Below, in pieces: positions 24,133 through 33,771 of a DNA stretch of 64,000 nucleotides. The translations under genes and the position numbers were made by a program. The notes below the pieces were generated by a model. It was not told the DNA's origin, did not search any database, and saw nothing but the letters and a program-made list of their open reading frames with translations. Position 1 is the stretch's first letter; every line of letters begins with the position of its first letter. The stretch comes from Luteimonas huabeiensis HB2 (GTDB lineage: Bacteria; Pseudomonadota; Gammaproteobacteria; Xanthomonadales; Xanthomonadaceae), in NCBI RefSeq assembly GCF_000559025.1, contig NZ_JAAN01000014.1:248001-312000 (forward strand), read 5' to 3'.

Positions 24133-25343
24133 CCTTCGACGCCATCGCCCCCGACTGCACCCCCGCCACCCGCGCCGTGCGCGCCGGCATCGACCGCGAC
24201 CCGGCCTGGGGCGCGGTAACGCCGCCGCTGGTGCTGTCGTCCAACTTCAGCTTCTCGGGCTTCGCGCAGAAGCGCGAGTACGACTACACCCGCAGCGGCA
24301 ACCCGACCCGCGACCTGCTGGGCGACGCGCTGGCCGAGCTGGAAGGCGGCGCCGGCGGCGTGGTCACCGCGACCGGGATGGCCGCGATCGCCCTGCTGCT
24401 GCACGCGGTGCTCGAGCCCGGCGACCGCCTGGTGGTGCCGCACGATGCCTACGGCGGCAGCTGGCGGCTGTTCGACGCGCTGGCGCGCAAGGGCCACTTC
24501 GAGCTGGTCACCGCCGACCTCACCGATCCGCGCGCGCTCGCCGAGGCGCTGGCCCGCTCGCCGAAGCTGGTGCTGGTGGAGACGCCCTCCAACCCGCTGC
24601 TGCGCGTCACCGACCTGCGCTTCGTCATCGAGGCCGCGCACCGCGCCGGCGCGCTGGTGGCGGTCGACAACACCTTCCTGTCGCCCGCGCTGCAGACGCC
24701 GATCGCGTTCGGCGCCGACGTGGTGCTGCACTCGACCACCAAGTACGTCAACGGCCACAGCGACGTGGTCGGCGGCGCGGTGGTCTGCGCCACGCGGGAA
24801 CTGCACGAGCGCTTCGCGTGGTGGGCCAACGCGCTGGGCCTGAGCGGTGCGCCGTTCGACAGCTTCCTGACCCTGCGCGGCCTGCGCACCCTGGACGCGC
24901 GCATCCGCGTGCACCAGGAGAACGCCGAGGCCATCGCCCGCCAGCTGGACGCGCACCCGGCGGTGGCGCGCGTGTACTGGCCCGGGCTGGAATCGCATCC
25001 GGGCCACGCCGTCGCGGCGCGCCAGCAGAAGGGCTTCGGCGCGATGCTGAGCGTCGAGCTGCACGGCGGCGAGGCGGCGGTGCGCGCGTTCGTCGAAGGC
25101 CTGCGTTACTTCACCCTGGCCGAGTCGCTCGGCGGCGTGGAAAGCCTGATCGCACACCCGGCGACGATGACCCACGCGGCGATGACGCCCGAGGCGCGCG
25201 CGCTGGCCGGGATTTCCGACGGCCTGTTGCGGTTGTCGGTGGGCATCGAGGCCTGCGCCGACCTGCAGGCGGACCTGGACGCGGCGCTGGCGCGCGCCGA
25301 GGCCGCCGCCGCGATGGCCGAACGCAAGCGGGTGGACGCATGA
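24129..25343 (+). CDS. metB: Cystathionine gamma-synthase / O-acylhomoserine sulfhydrylase-type PLP enzyme
   Basis: This 404-residue cytosolic Cys/Met-metabolism PLP enzyme condenses activated homoserine with cysteine (or sulfide). YDYTRSGNPTRDLL, the phosphate-binding TGMAAIALLLHA, VETPSNPLLRVTDL and the PLP-lysine motif HSTTKYVNGHSD (Lys205) are in standard positions. ESLGGVESLIAHPATMTHA and DGLLRLSVGIE close the family signature. Coupled to metX by a 4-base ATGA overlap and to hom by another ATGA overlap, it is best read as the cystathionine gamma-synthase of the trans-sulfuration route. A direct sulfhydrylase role is the alternative. Confidence 0.92.
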   Translation: MTFDAIAPDCTPATRAVRAGIDRDPAWGAVTPPLVLSSNFSFSGFAQKREYDYTRSGNPTRDLLGDALAELEGGAGGVVTATGMAAIALLLHAVLEPGDRLVVPHDAYGGSWRLFDALARKGHFELVTADLTDPRALAEALARSPKLVLVETPSNPLLRVTDLRFVIEAAHRAGALVAVDNTFLSPALQTPIAFGADVVLHSTTKYVNGHSDVVGGAVVCATRELHERFAWWANALGLSGAPFDSFLTLRGLRTLDARIRVHQENAEAIARQLDAHPAVARVYWPGLESHPGHAVAARQQKGFGAMLSVELHGGEAAVRAFVEGLRYFTLAESLGGVESLIAHPATMTHAAMTPEARALAGISDGLLRLSVGIEACADLQADLDAALARAEAAAAMAERKRVDA

Positions 25344-26437
25344 GCACGGTCGTTCGCCTGCCGCTTTCCGCGTCGCCGCGGCCGCGGCGCGCCGAGACGC
25401 CGGCGCCGCGGCTGGCGCTGCTGGGCACCGGCGTGGTCGGCAGCGCGTTCCTGGCGCGCTGCGAGCGCCTGCGCCGCGAGGGCGCGCCGGTACCGCGCTT
25501 CGCCTGGCTGTCCAACTCCCGCGCGCTGCAGTCCTGCGCCGCCGACCCGCTCGAGGCGCTGGCGCTGGTGCGCGCGGCGCCGCCGCGCAGCGGCGTCTGG
25601 GCGCCGTGGGTGGAGGCCGAGGGGCTGCGCCCGGGCGACATCGTGGTCGATGCCACCGCCAGCGACAGCGTCGCCGGCTGGCACAGCGAATGGCTGAGCC
25701 GGGGCGTGCACGTGGTCACCGCCAATAAGCTCGGCAACGGCGGCGACCTCGCCCGCGCGCAGGCGATCGCCGAGGCCCGGGCCGCCGGCGGCGCGCGCTA
25801 CGGCGACGCGGCGACGGTCGGCGCCGGGCTGCCGGTGCTGCGCACGATCCGCGAACTGGTCGCCGGCGGCGACCGCATTCGCGCGATCGAAGGCGTGCTG
25901 TCGGGCTCGCTGGCCTGGCTGCTCGACCGCTACGACGACAGCCGGCCGTTCTCCGACCTGGTACGCGAGGCGCGCGCGCTGGGTTACACCGAGCCCGACC
26001 CGCGCATCGACCTGTCCGGCGACGACGTCCGGCGCAAGCTGCTGATCCTGGCGCGTGCCGCCGGCGTGCCGCTGGAAGCGCACCAAGTGAAGGTGGACTC
26101 GCTGCTGCCGGCAGCGCTCGCCGCCGCCGCGGCGGAGGACGCCGACGCCCGGCTGGCCGCGCTGGACGCGCCGCTGCGCGAGCGCTTCGTACACGCGCAC
26201 CGCAGCGGAATGAGGCTGCGCTTCGTCGCCCGCTTCGATGCCGACGGCGCCGAGGTCGGCCTGCGCGCGCTGCCGCCGGCGCATCCGCTGTGCGCCGGCC
26301 ACGGCACCGACAACCGGGTCGCCATCGCCAGTTGCCGCTACGCCGAGCAGCCGCTGGTGATCCAGGGCCCGGGCGCCGGCGCGGAAGTCACCGCCGCAGG
26401 GCTGCTGGACGACGTGCTGGCGATCGTGCGCGGCTGA
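25340..26437 (+). CDS. hom: Homoserine dehydrogenase, monofunctional
   Basis: This 365-residue enzyme reduces aspartate semialdehyde to homoserine, supplying the metX substrate. A basic/proline-rich leader of about 22 residues precedes the Rossmann motif LALLGTGVVGSAFLARC. VHVVTANKLGNGGDLA, YGDAATVGAGLPVLRTIREL and the catalytic-domain segment EGVLSGSLAWLLDRYDD are diagnostic, as is LGYTEPDPRIDLSGDDVRRK. There is no fused aspartokinase and no obvious ACT domain, so feedback control probably lies in the riboswitch upstream rather than in allostery. It is the last gene of the operon; the DNA after it holds palindromic repeats. Confidence 0.93.
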   Translation: MSTVVRLPLSASPRPRRAETPAPRLALLGTGVVGSAFLARCERLRREGAPVPRFAWLSNSRALQSCAADPLEALALVRAAPPRSGVWAPWVEAEGLRPGDIVVDATASDSVAGWHSEWLSRGVHVVTANKLGNGGDLARAQAIAEARAAGGARYGDAATVGAGLPVLRTIRELVAGGDRIRAIEGVLSGSLAWLLDRYDDSRPFSDLVREARALGYTEPDPRIDLSGDDVRRKLLILARAAGVPLEAHQVKVDSLLPAALAAAAAEDADARLAALDAPLRERFVHAHRSGMRLRFVARFDADGAEVGLRALPPAHPLCAGHGTDNRVAIASCRYAEQPLVIQGPGAGAEVTAAGLLDDVLAIVRG

Positions 26438-26489
26438 GCGTGGGGCGCTGGGCGGGCCCGGCGTTCGAGAGTGGGAGGGATCATCCCTT

Positions 26490-26624
26490 CCCCTGCAAGC
26501 GGGGGGCGCTCTGGTCCCTCATCCGGCGCTGCGCGCGACCTTCTCCCGCTTGCGGGAGAGAAGGAGCAATATGCACCCGCTTGCGGGAAAAGGAACGGCA
26601 TGTCGCTCCCCGCTTGCGGGAGAA
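26490..26624. repeat. Cluster of four short dyad repeats (CCCGC-TT-GCGGG family)
   Basis: The gap after hom carries repeated small palindromes around CCCGCTTGCGGG. They are at 26490-26507 (variant CCCCTGCAAGCGGGGGG), 26542-26559 (8-base arms, TCTCCCGC and GCGGGAGA), 26576-26587 and 26609-26620, mostly followed by GAGAAGG or GAAAAGG. The same family recurs at 59866-60010. No gene is visible in 26438-26663. Confidence 0.85.
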
Positions 26625-26663
26625 GGGACGGCGCGGATCGCTTCGAGGCCGGCTGCGATGGCC

Positions 26664-27686
26664 TCAGTCGCCGGCGAGGGCGTCGAGCAGCGCGCGCTCG
26701 AAGCGCGCCGGTGCCTCGACCTGCGGCGAGTGGCCGAGATCGTCGAAGGTCACCAGGGTCGCCCGCGGGATCGCCTCGGCGGCGCGGCGGCCCAGCGCGG
26801 GGTAGTCGCCCAGCCGCGCCTTCAGCGCCTCGGGCGCGCGGTCGCGGCCGATCGCGGTGCGGTCCTTCTGGCCGATGAACAGCGTGGTCGGCACCGCGAT
26901 GTTCCCGAATTCGTGCACCACCGGCTGGTTGAACACCATGTCCGAGGTCAGCGCCTGGTTCCAGGCCACGCGCTCGCCGCCGGGGCCGGCGTACAGCCCG
27001 GCCAGCATCTCCACCCAGCGGGTGTACTCCGGCTTCCACTGCCCGCCGTAGTAGACGTCGAGCTGGTAGCGGCGGATGGAATCGAACGTGGTCCGGCGCT
27101 CGGCGGCGAACCAGGCGTCCACGTCCTGCCACGGCACGCCCAGCGCCTTCCAGTCCTCCAGCCCGATCGGGTTGACCAGCGCCAGCCGCTCCACCGCGTC
27201 CGGGTACTGCAGCGCGTAGCGCGCGGCGAGCATGCCGCCCATCGAGTGGCCGACCACCACCGGCCGCTCGATGCCGAGCGAATCGAGCAGGGCGCGGGTG
27301 TTGGCGGCGAGCTGGGCGAAGGAGAACTGGTAGCGTTCGGGCTTGTCGGACTTGCAGAAGCCGATCTGGTCCGGCGCGATCACGCGGTAGCCGGCGCCGG
27401 CCAGCGCCGCGATCGTCGATTCCCAGGTCGCGGCGCAGAAGTTCTTGCCGTGCAGCAGCACCACGCTGCGGCCGTTGGCGGCGCCGGTGGGGGCGACGTC
27501 CAGGTAGGCCATTTCCAGCCGCTGCCGCTGCGAATCGAAGGCGAAGGTGCGCACCGGGTGCGGGTACTCGAAGCCTTCAAGGCGCGGGCCGAACGTGGGC
27601 GTGGCGGCGATGGCGTGCGCGGCAGGCAACAGGACCAGCAGCGCGGCGGCGCGCCAGGCGGATGCGCGGGAAGCGGGAGCGGGCAT
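26664..27686 (-). CDS. Exported alpha/beta hydrolase
   Basis: This 340-residue protein has an N-terminal Sec signal (ALLVLLPAAHAIA, cleavage near residue 28) and an alpha/beta-hydrolase domain. Oxyanion loop VVLLHGKNFCAATW, the IAPDQIGFCKSDKP strand, nucleophile elbow GHSMGG, acid in IGQKDRTAIG and catalytic His in FDDLGHSPQVEAP are all present, so it should be active. The motifs resemble haloalkane dehalogenase/epoxide hydrolase-like enzymes, but the substrate cannot be stated. It lies on the same strand as the chitinase gene, separated from it by two strong hairpins. Confidence 0.87.
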   Translation of the reverse strand: MPAPASRASAWRAAALLVLLPAAHAIAATPTFGPRLEGFEYPHPVRTFAFDSQRQRLEMAYLDVAPTGAANGRSVVLLHGKNFCAATWESTIAALAGAGYRVIAPDQIGFCKSDKPERYQFSFAQLAANTRALLDSLGIERPVVVGHSMGGMLAARYALQYPDAVERLALVNPIGLEDWKALGVPWQDVDAWFAAERRTTFDSIRRYQLDVYYGGQWKPEYTRWVEMLAGLYAGPGGERVAWNQALTSDMVFNQPVVHEFGNIAVPTTLFIGQKDRTAIGRDRAPEALKARLGDYPALGRRAAEAIPRATLVTFDDLGHSPQVEAPARFERALLDALAGD

Positions 27687-27770
27687 GGGGGTCTCCGTGA
27701 AGCGGTCCGCCCGATGCTAAACGATGTCTTCGCCGCGGCGCGCGAATCTCGCGATGCGCAAACGCGCGTC

Positions 27771-27824
27771 GGGCGGGTCCGTCCCTGGACCCGCCCGGCG
27801 AAGCCGGCCGGCAGTCGGCCGGCT
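27771..27824 (-). terminator. Tandem hairpins after the chitinase gene
   Basis: Two perfect inverted repeats follow the chitinase stop on the minus strand: AGCCGGCCG/CGGCCGGCT (27802-27824, 5-base loop) and GGGCGGGTCC/GGACCCGCCC (27771-27796, 6-base loop). Neither has a U-run, but their strength and position suggest a transcript end or 3' protection. Confidence 0.55.
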
Positions 27825-27831
27825 CATGCCG

Positions 27832-29892
27832 CTACCGCAATCCTTCCTCGATCGCGCGGGTCAGGGTGCCGGCGGCGTCGTCGCCGCTGAACTCCCAGAA
27901 GAACGCGCCGCCGAGGCCCTGCACCTTCACGTACTCCATCTTCTCGGCGATCAGCGCCGGGTCGTCGAAGGACCAGAACGTGTTGCCGTCGTAGATCCAC
28001 TGCGCGCGCGCGGTCGGATCGACGAAGCGCGGCCAGGCGAGGGTCTTCAGCACCTTCCAGTCCTCGATCCCGGCCTCGTAGGTGCCGGGCGCGGCGGTGC
28101 CGCTCTGGTACAGGCCGTTGCCGGCGCTGGGCACGTTGGTCCAGCCGCGGCCGTAATAGCCGATGCCTAGGTTGAGCTTGGATGCCGGCACGCCGCGATC
28201 GAGGAAGGCCTGGATCGCATCGTGGGTGTTGTACAGGCGCACGTCGCCGGTGGACGGGTCGGCCGGCGAGGCGAACAGCGCCGAGTGGTGGTTGGTCCGC
28301 GACTCCCAGGCGCCGTGGAAGTCGTAGGTCATCACGTTGATGTAGTCGAGGTACGGGTGGTAGAGGTCCGGGTCGGTGACACGGATCTTGTCGATGCCGG
28401 CGCCCACGGCCACCGTCAGCAGCAGCCCGGGACGGACGGCGTCGAGCTGGCGGCGGAACTCGGCCAGCAGCGCGGTGAAGTTCTGGCGGTCTTCGGCGGT
28501 GCCGCAGGACAGGCCGCAGGCCACCGGATATTCCCAGTCGATGTCGATGCCGTCGAACACCCCCGCGGCCGCGCCCGGGCCCCCGGCGCCATCGGTGACC
28601 GGCAGGTTGCCGCGCACGTAGGCGTCGATGCAGGAGGCGACGAAGGCCTGCCGGTTCTCCGGCCGCGCCGCCTCGGAAAAGCCGCGCGACCAGGTCCAGC
28701 CGCCCAGCGAGATCAGCACCTTGAGCCCGGGGTGGCGCGCCTTGAGCTTGCGCAGCTGGTTCCAGTTGCCGCGCAGCGGCTGGTCCCAGGTGTCGGCCAC
28801 CCCGTCGACGCTTTCGGCCGCCGAGAACGCCTTGGTGTAGTCGGCGAACGCGTCGCCGCCGGCGCCGGTGTTCGGGTCGGCGGGCTGGGTGACGCCGACT
28901 TCGCAGCGGTTGTTGCGCACGTTGCCGAAGGCGTAGTTGATGTGGGTGAGCCGGGCGGCGGAACCGCTGGTCTCGATGTCGCGGACGCGGTAGTTGCGGC
29001 CGTAGATGCCCCACTGGGTGAAGTAGCCGATGACGCGCTTGTCGTCGTTGCCGCCGCCGGCCGCGGCGGTGCGTGCCACCACCTCGGGCGAGGGCGGCGA
29101 GGCGTTGCCGGCCCGGTCGCGCGCGCGCACCCGGTAGGCGTAGGCGGTGTCGGCCGCCAACGGGCTGTCGGTGTAGCCGGTAGCGGTCGGGGAGCCGACG
29201 ATCTGGCCGTTGCGGTAGACGTCGTAACCCGCCACGCCGCTGCCGCCGGCGTTGTCGGTCGAGGCCGACCAGGACAGGGTGATGCTCGCGGCCGTGCGCT
29301 GCGTCGCCTGCAGGCCGGTGGGGACACTGGGCGGCGTGGTGTCAGGGCCGCCGTTGCCGCCGACGGTGATCGTGACCGGCGCCGACGTGGCGGTGGCGCC
29401 GTCGTCGTCGGTGGCGCGGGCGGTCAGGGTGTGCTGGCCGGCCGGCGGGTTCTGCCAGGCGATCGAATAGGGCGCGGTGGTGTCGGTGCCGATCGAGACC
29501 GTGCCGCGGAAGAACTCCACCGAGGTCACCGCGCCATCGTTGTCATCGGCGTCGGCGGCGAGGCCGATGGTGGCCCCGGCGGGAAAGGTCGCACCCTGCG
29601 CGGGGGCGGTCAGCGACACGGTCGGCGGCTGGTTCGCGCCGCCGGCGCCGCAGGCGCCGAGGTCCTGGTACCAGCCGCAGGACGCGCAATAGTCCGGGGC
29701 GGCGTTCCAGATCTGGGTGCGCGCCTCGTACAGCCGGTTCTGGTAGACCAGTCGGTCGCCCGGGTAGTAGATGGTGGCGGCGTTCCATGCGGGAACGCCG
29801 GCGCATGCGGCGTTCTGCGCGTCCGCGTCGAAGGCGGCGCCCGCCGTGGCGAGCAGGCACAGCGACAGCGCGGCGAGTCTGCGATGCATCAT
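27832..29892 (-). CDS. Secreted multidomain GH18 chitinase
   Basis: This 686-residue endochitinase has a modular build. It contains a signal peptide (about residues 1-25), a CBM5/12 chitin-binding module (about 32-82, WNAATIYYPGDRLVYQNRLY, with paired cysteines), an Ig-like module (about 88-178, PPTVSLTAPAQGATFPAG), a fibronectin III module (about 182-275, TPPSVPTGLQAT) and the GH18 catalytic domain (about 283-686). The catalytic D-x-x-D-x-D-x-E motif is intact in FDGIDIDWEYP, and VMTYDFHG and GGAFFWEFSGDD complete the site. GGGAGG lies 7 bases before the ATG at 29892. A LacI-type palindrome about 175 bases upstream suggests control by chitin or N-acetylglucosamine. Secreted chitinases fit a predatory or soil lifestyle. 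Confidence 0.95.
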   Translation of the reverse strand: MMHRRLAALSLCLLATAGAAFDADAQNAACAGVPAWNAATIYYPGDRLVYQNRLYEARTQIWNAAPDYCASCGWYQDLGACGAGGANQPPTVSLTAPAQGATFPAGATIGLAADADDNDGAVTSVEFFRGTVSIGTDTTAPYSIAWQNPPAGQHTLTARATDDDGATATSAPVTITVGGNGGPDTTPPSVPTGLQATQRTAASITLSWSASTDNAGGSGVAGYDVYRNGQIVGSPTATGYTDSPLAADTAYAYRVRARDRAGNASPPSPEVVARTAAAGGGNDDKRVIGYFTQWGIYGRNYRVRDIETSGSAARLTHINYAFGNVRNNRCEVGVTQPADPNTGAGGDAFADYTKAFSAAESVDGVADTWDQPLRGNWNQLRKLKARHPGLKVLISLGGWTWSRGFSEAARPENRQAFVASCIDAYVRGNLPVTDGAGGPGAAAGVFDGIDIDWEYPVACGLSCGTAEDRQNFTALLAEFRRQLDAVRPGLLLTVAVGAGIDKIRVTDPDLYHPYLDYINVMTYDFHGAWESRTNHHSALFASPADPSTGDVRLYNTHDAIQAFLDRGVPASKLNLGIGYYGRGWTNVPSAGNGLYQSGTAAPGTYEAGIEDWKVLKTLAWPRFVDPTARAQWIYDGNTFWSFDDPALIAEKMEYVKVQGLGGAFFWEFSGDDAAGTLTRAIEEGLR

Positions 29893-30065
29893 GACGAATC
29901 CTCCCTTTCCGATGCCTGGGGTACGGGCGCCGGCCGGACGCGTGCCGCACAGGCGGTGCGATCGCGGCCGGATGCCCTTTCCGCCGCCTCCTGCGCTCAG
30001 GGGGCGGCGGAAATCGGTACGGGGCCGGAAATCGGGATGCGACGCGCCTCATCTGGAAGGCGCAA

Positions 30066-30077
30066 GACAACGTTGTC
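30066..30077. promoter_or_regulatory. LacI-family-type operator candidate upstream of the chitinase gene
   Basis: GACAACGTTGTC is a perfect 12-base palindrome with the central CG usual for LacI-family sites. A second, unrelated palindrome, ATCCGCG-ATG-CGCGGAT, follows at 30079-30095. The 29893-30272 gap contains no supportable gene. The nearest downstream gene on the minus strand is the chitinase. Confidence 0.5.
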
Positions 30078-30228
30078 AATCCGCGATGCGCGGATATGCG
30101 AGGCCAATCACGATCGGGGGAGGTCGCGGCTGTCGCGGCCGCGGATTCATGCGGCGCCGCAGCGAGGATCGGCACGTCGGGCAGCTCGGCGAGCTGGTGC
30201 AGCCGGGCCTGCCGCCGGATGATCCGAT

Positions 30229-30263
30229 CCCGAGTCCCGAGTCCCGAGTCCCGAGTCCCGAGT
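30229..30263. repeat. Heptanucleotide tandem repeat (CCCGAGT)5
   Basis: Five perfect tandem copies of CCCGAGT lie 10 bases past the stop of the L-serine dehydratase gene, followed by a partial copy. It is intergenic, so slippage would not change a protein. Confidence 0.95.
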
Positions 30264-30272
30264 CCCGGCCTT

Positions 30273-31655
<1,383 letters not shown>

Positions 31656-31700
31656 CGCGCTATTCTACGCGGCCGCCCTCGCCGCACCGTGCCCGCGCGT

Positions 31701-31937
31701 ATGCCCCGGACCGCCCCGCTTCAGCTGTTCCAGCGCGACCACTGCCCGCTGTGCGACCGCGCGCTGGAAGTGCTGGCGCGGGCGCGGGCGCCGGAGTTCG
31801 AGACGGTGTGGATCGACGACGACACCGCGCTCGAGGCGCGCTACGGCGCGCGGGTGCCGGTGTTGCGCCGCGCCGACGGCGGCGAACTGGACTGGCCGTT
31901 CGACGCCGGGGCGGTGCGCGCGTTCCTGGCGGGCTGA
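31701..31937 (+). CDS. Glutaredoxin-like small protein (DUF836 type)
   Basis: This 78-residue thioredoxin-fold protein carries a CPLC redox motif directly after the first strand (QLFQRDHCPLCDRALEVL). The second strand FETVWIDDD and the cis-proline segment RVPVLRRADG follow. The size and motif are those of the DUF836/YruB glutaredoxin-like family. It probably acts as a cytosolic thiol reductase; no partner is evident. The ATG at 31701 was chosen over an in-frame GTG four codons upstream. It is divergent from sdaA by 45 bases and convergent with the yceI operon. Confidence 0.85.
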   Translation: MPRTAPLQLFQRDHCPLCDRALEVLARARAPEFETVWIDDDTALEARYGARVPVLRRADGGELDWPFDAGAVRAFLAG

Positions 31938-31965
31938 GCCGGCCGAGCGCGGCCCGCGCCGGCGT

Positions 31966-32514
31966 TCAGGGCGCCGGCGCGAACACGACCTTGGTGCTGA
32001 CCGCGATGTCGTCGGGGATGATCGAGGTGCTGGCCCACTCGCCGGCGCCGATGCCGAAGGCCAGGCGGGGCACGGTGGCGCGGCCGGCGAGCACCGGGCG
32101 CTCGCCCGGGGTCCAGGTGAAGGTCAGGGTGACCGGCCGCTCCACGCCGTGCAGGGCGAGGGTGCCGTCGGCGGCGTAGCGGTCGCCGCCCAGCGCGCGC
32201 GCGCCCTGCGCGGTGTAGCGCGCGGTGGCGAAGCGCGCGCTGTCGAAGAAGGACGGGCCGCGCATCTCGCCGTCGTAGTCGGGGTTGCCGGTGGTCGCCG
32301 AGGCCAGCGGGATGTCCACCTCCAGCCGCGCCGCCGCCGGATCGGCCGGATCGAAGCGCAGGGTGGTGCGGAACTCGGGGAAGCGCCCGGTGAAGGTCTC
32401 GCCCTGGTAGGTGCCGGCGAAGACCAGGCTGGAGCCGGGCGCCTGCACGTAGTCGGCGGCGAGGGCGGGCGCGGCGAGCGCGCACAGGGCGAGGGCGAGC
32501 AGGGACCTAGGCAT
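31966..32514 (-). CDS. YceI-family periplasmic protein (first paralogue)
   Basis: This 182-residue protein has a signal peptide (SLLALALCALAAPALAA) and a lipocalin-like YceI barrel. SSLVFAGTYQGETFTGRFPEF, FDSARFATARYTAQG and GTLALHGVERPVTLTFTW are characteristic. YceI proteins bind polyprenoid lipids such as ubiquinone precursors in the periplasm. Its start overlaps the cytochrome b561 gene by 8 bases, so the three genes of this operon are coupled. It differs from the classic consensus in ending with a variant IIPDDIAVSTKVVF strand. Confidence 0.9.
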   Translation of the reverse strand: MPRSLLALALCALAAPALAADYVQAPGSSLVFAGTYQGETFTGRFPEFRTTLRFDPADPAAARLEVDIPLASATTGNPDYDGEMRGPSFFDSARFATARYTAQGARALGGDRYAADGTLALHGVERPVTLTFTWTPGERPVLAGRATVPRLAFGIGAGEWASTSIIPDDIAVSTKVVFAPAP

Positions 32515-33100
32515 GGCGGGGATCCTCGGGAGGCGGGGCGTCGGGGTCGGGGCGGGCCCAGCCGCGCGGCAGCATCCGCGCCAGCGTCGCATCGCCCAGG
32601 AACAGGTGGTGCCACAGCGCGGCGGCGGCGTGCACCAGCGCCACCAGCACCAGCAGCCAGAACAGCCATTCGTGCGCGGTGCGCGCGAGCGCGCGCAGGC
32701 CGGGATCGGGCGCGGCGAGCGCGGGCAGGTTGATCAGCCCGAACCACTGCAGCGGGAAGCCGGCGGCGGAGTTGAACAGCCAGCCGCTGAGCGGCACCGC
32801 GATCAGCAGCGCGTACAGCAGGACGTGGCTGGCCGCTGCCGCGGCGCGCTGCCAGCGCGGGCCGGGCAGCGCCGCGGGCGCGCCGGCGTGCACGCGCCAG
32901 CCCAGCCGCAGCGCCGCCAGCGCCAGCACGCTCAGGCCCAGCGACTTGTGCAGCGCGTACAGCGAGATCTTCGAGGGGCTGTTGGGCAGGCCGACCATCC
33001 ACAGCGCGGATACGCCCTGGAACAGGATGACCGCGACCACCAGCCAGTGCAGCGCCTGGCTGACCGCGCCCCAGCGGGTCGGGGTGTTGCGCCAGGTCAT
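32507..33100 (-). CDS. Cytochrome b561
   Basis: This 197-residue membrane protein has four helices and the histidines that ligate two b hemes: the N-terminal RWGAVSQALHWLVV, KISLYALHKSLGLSVLAL in the second helix, and AHEWLFWLLVLVALVHAAAALWHH near the end. Bacterial b561 proteins oxidise quinol or pass electrons to oxygen or superoxide-linked steps. It is located between two yceI genes, ATGA-overlapping the upstream one and overlapping the downstream one by 8 bases, consistent with a shared isoprenoid-quinone function. Confidence 0.93.
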   Translation of the reverse strand: MTWRNTPTRWGAVSQALHWLVVAVILFQGVSALWMVGLPNSPSKISLYALHKSLGLSVLALAALRLGWRVHAGAPAALPGPRWQRAAAAASHVLLYALLIAVPLSGWLFNSAAGFPLQWFGLINLPALAAPDPGLRALARTAHEWLFWLLVLVALVHAAAALWHHLFLGDATLARMLPRGWARPDPDAPPPEDPRHA

Positions 33101-33771
33101 CGCGCGTCTCCGGCGGGCGCGTCGGCCTCGTCTCCGCCGGGCGCGGGCGCCGCCGTTTCGTCGCCGAAGCGCGCGGTGCGCGAGGCGAAGGCCTCGGCCT
33201 CGATGCGCAGTTCCACCTCGTCGCCGATCAGCGACGGCCAGGCGTCGATGCCGAACGCGCTGCGGCTGAGCGTGGCGGTGGCGGAGAAGCCGGCGGTGCG
33301 CCGGAATGGCGGCAGCGGGTAGCGGCGCAGCGCGTTGAAGCGCACGTCCAGCGTCACCGGCGCGGTCGCCCCGCGCAGGGTCAGCTCCCCGTGCACGTAG
33401 GCGCGCCCGGGCGAGATCGGCTCGATGCGCCGGGACACGAAGCGCGCCTCGGGGTGGCGGCCGGTGTCGAGCAGGTTGGCCGCGCGCACGGCCTCGTTCC
33501 AGCGCGCGTCGCCGAAGTCGATCCGCTCCAGCGGGACCGTCGCTTCCAGCCGCGCGCCCGACCAGTCGTCGGGATCGAAGGCCAGCACGCCGGTGCTGCC
33601 CGAGACCGTGCCGAGCGCCCGCGAGTAGCCGGCGTGGTCGATGGCCAGCGCGACCCGGGTGTGCACCGGGTCCAGCGCGAAGCGCTCGGCCGCGGCGGCG
33701 GGCCATGCGCCGATGGCGAGGGCCAGGGCGGCGAGGAGCGGGGCGGAACGCGAGCGCAGGGGCGTCGGCAT
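33097..33771 (-). CDS. YceI-family periplasmic protein (second paralogue)
   Basis: This 224-residue exported YceI protein has a signal peptide (LLAALALAIGAWPAAA). FALDPVHTRVALAIDHAGYS is the first barrel strand set, and TGRHPEARFVSRRI, GELTLRGATAPVTLDVRF and RSAFGIDAWPSLIGDEVELR are standard YceI motifs. It is longer than its neighbour because of a Pro/Ala/Asp-rich C-terminal tail (last 25 residues). It is the first gene of the yceI-b561-yceI operon, with an ATGA overlap to the next gene. Confidence 0.92.
   Translation of the reverse strand: MPTPLRSRSAPLLAALALAIGAWPAAAAERFALDPVHTRVALAIDHAGYSRALGTVSGSTGVLAFDPDDWSGARLEATVPLERIDFGDARWNEAVRAANLLDTGRHPEARFVSRRIEPISPGRAYVHGELTLRGATAPVTLDVRFNALRRYPLPPFRRTAGFSATATLSRSAFGIDAWPSLIGDEVELRIEAEAFASRTARFGDETAAPAPGGDEADAPAGDAR

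Noticed and set aside
26490-26624. CRISPR array
   Set aside because: The repeats are short palindromes with irregular spacing and no uniform spacers, and no cas genes are nearby.
29893-30175. Minus-strand frame upstream of the chitinase start
   Set aside because: The predicted peptide is Arg/Pro-rich with no domain and covers the palindromic regulatory region. It was treated as non-coding.
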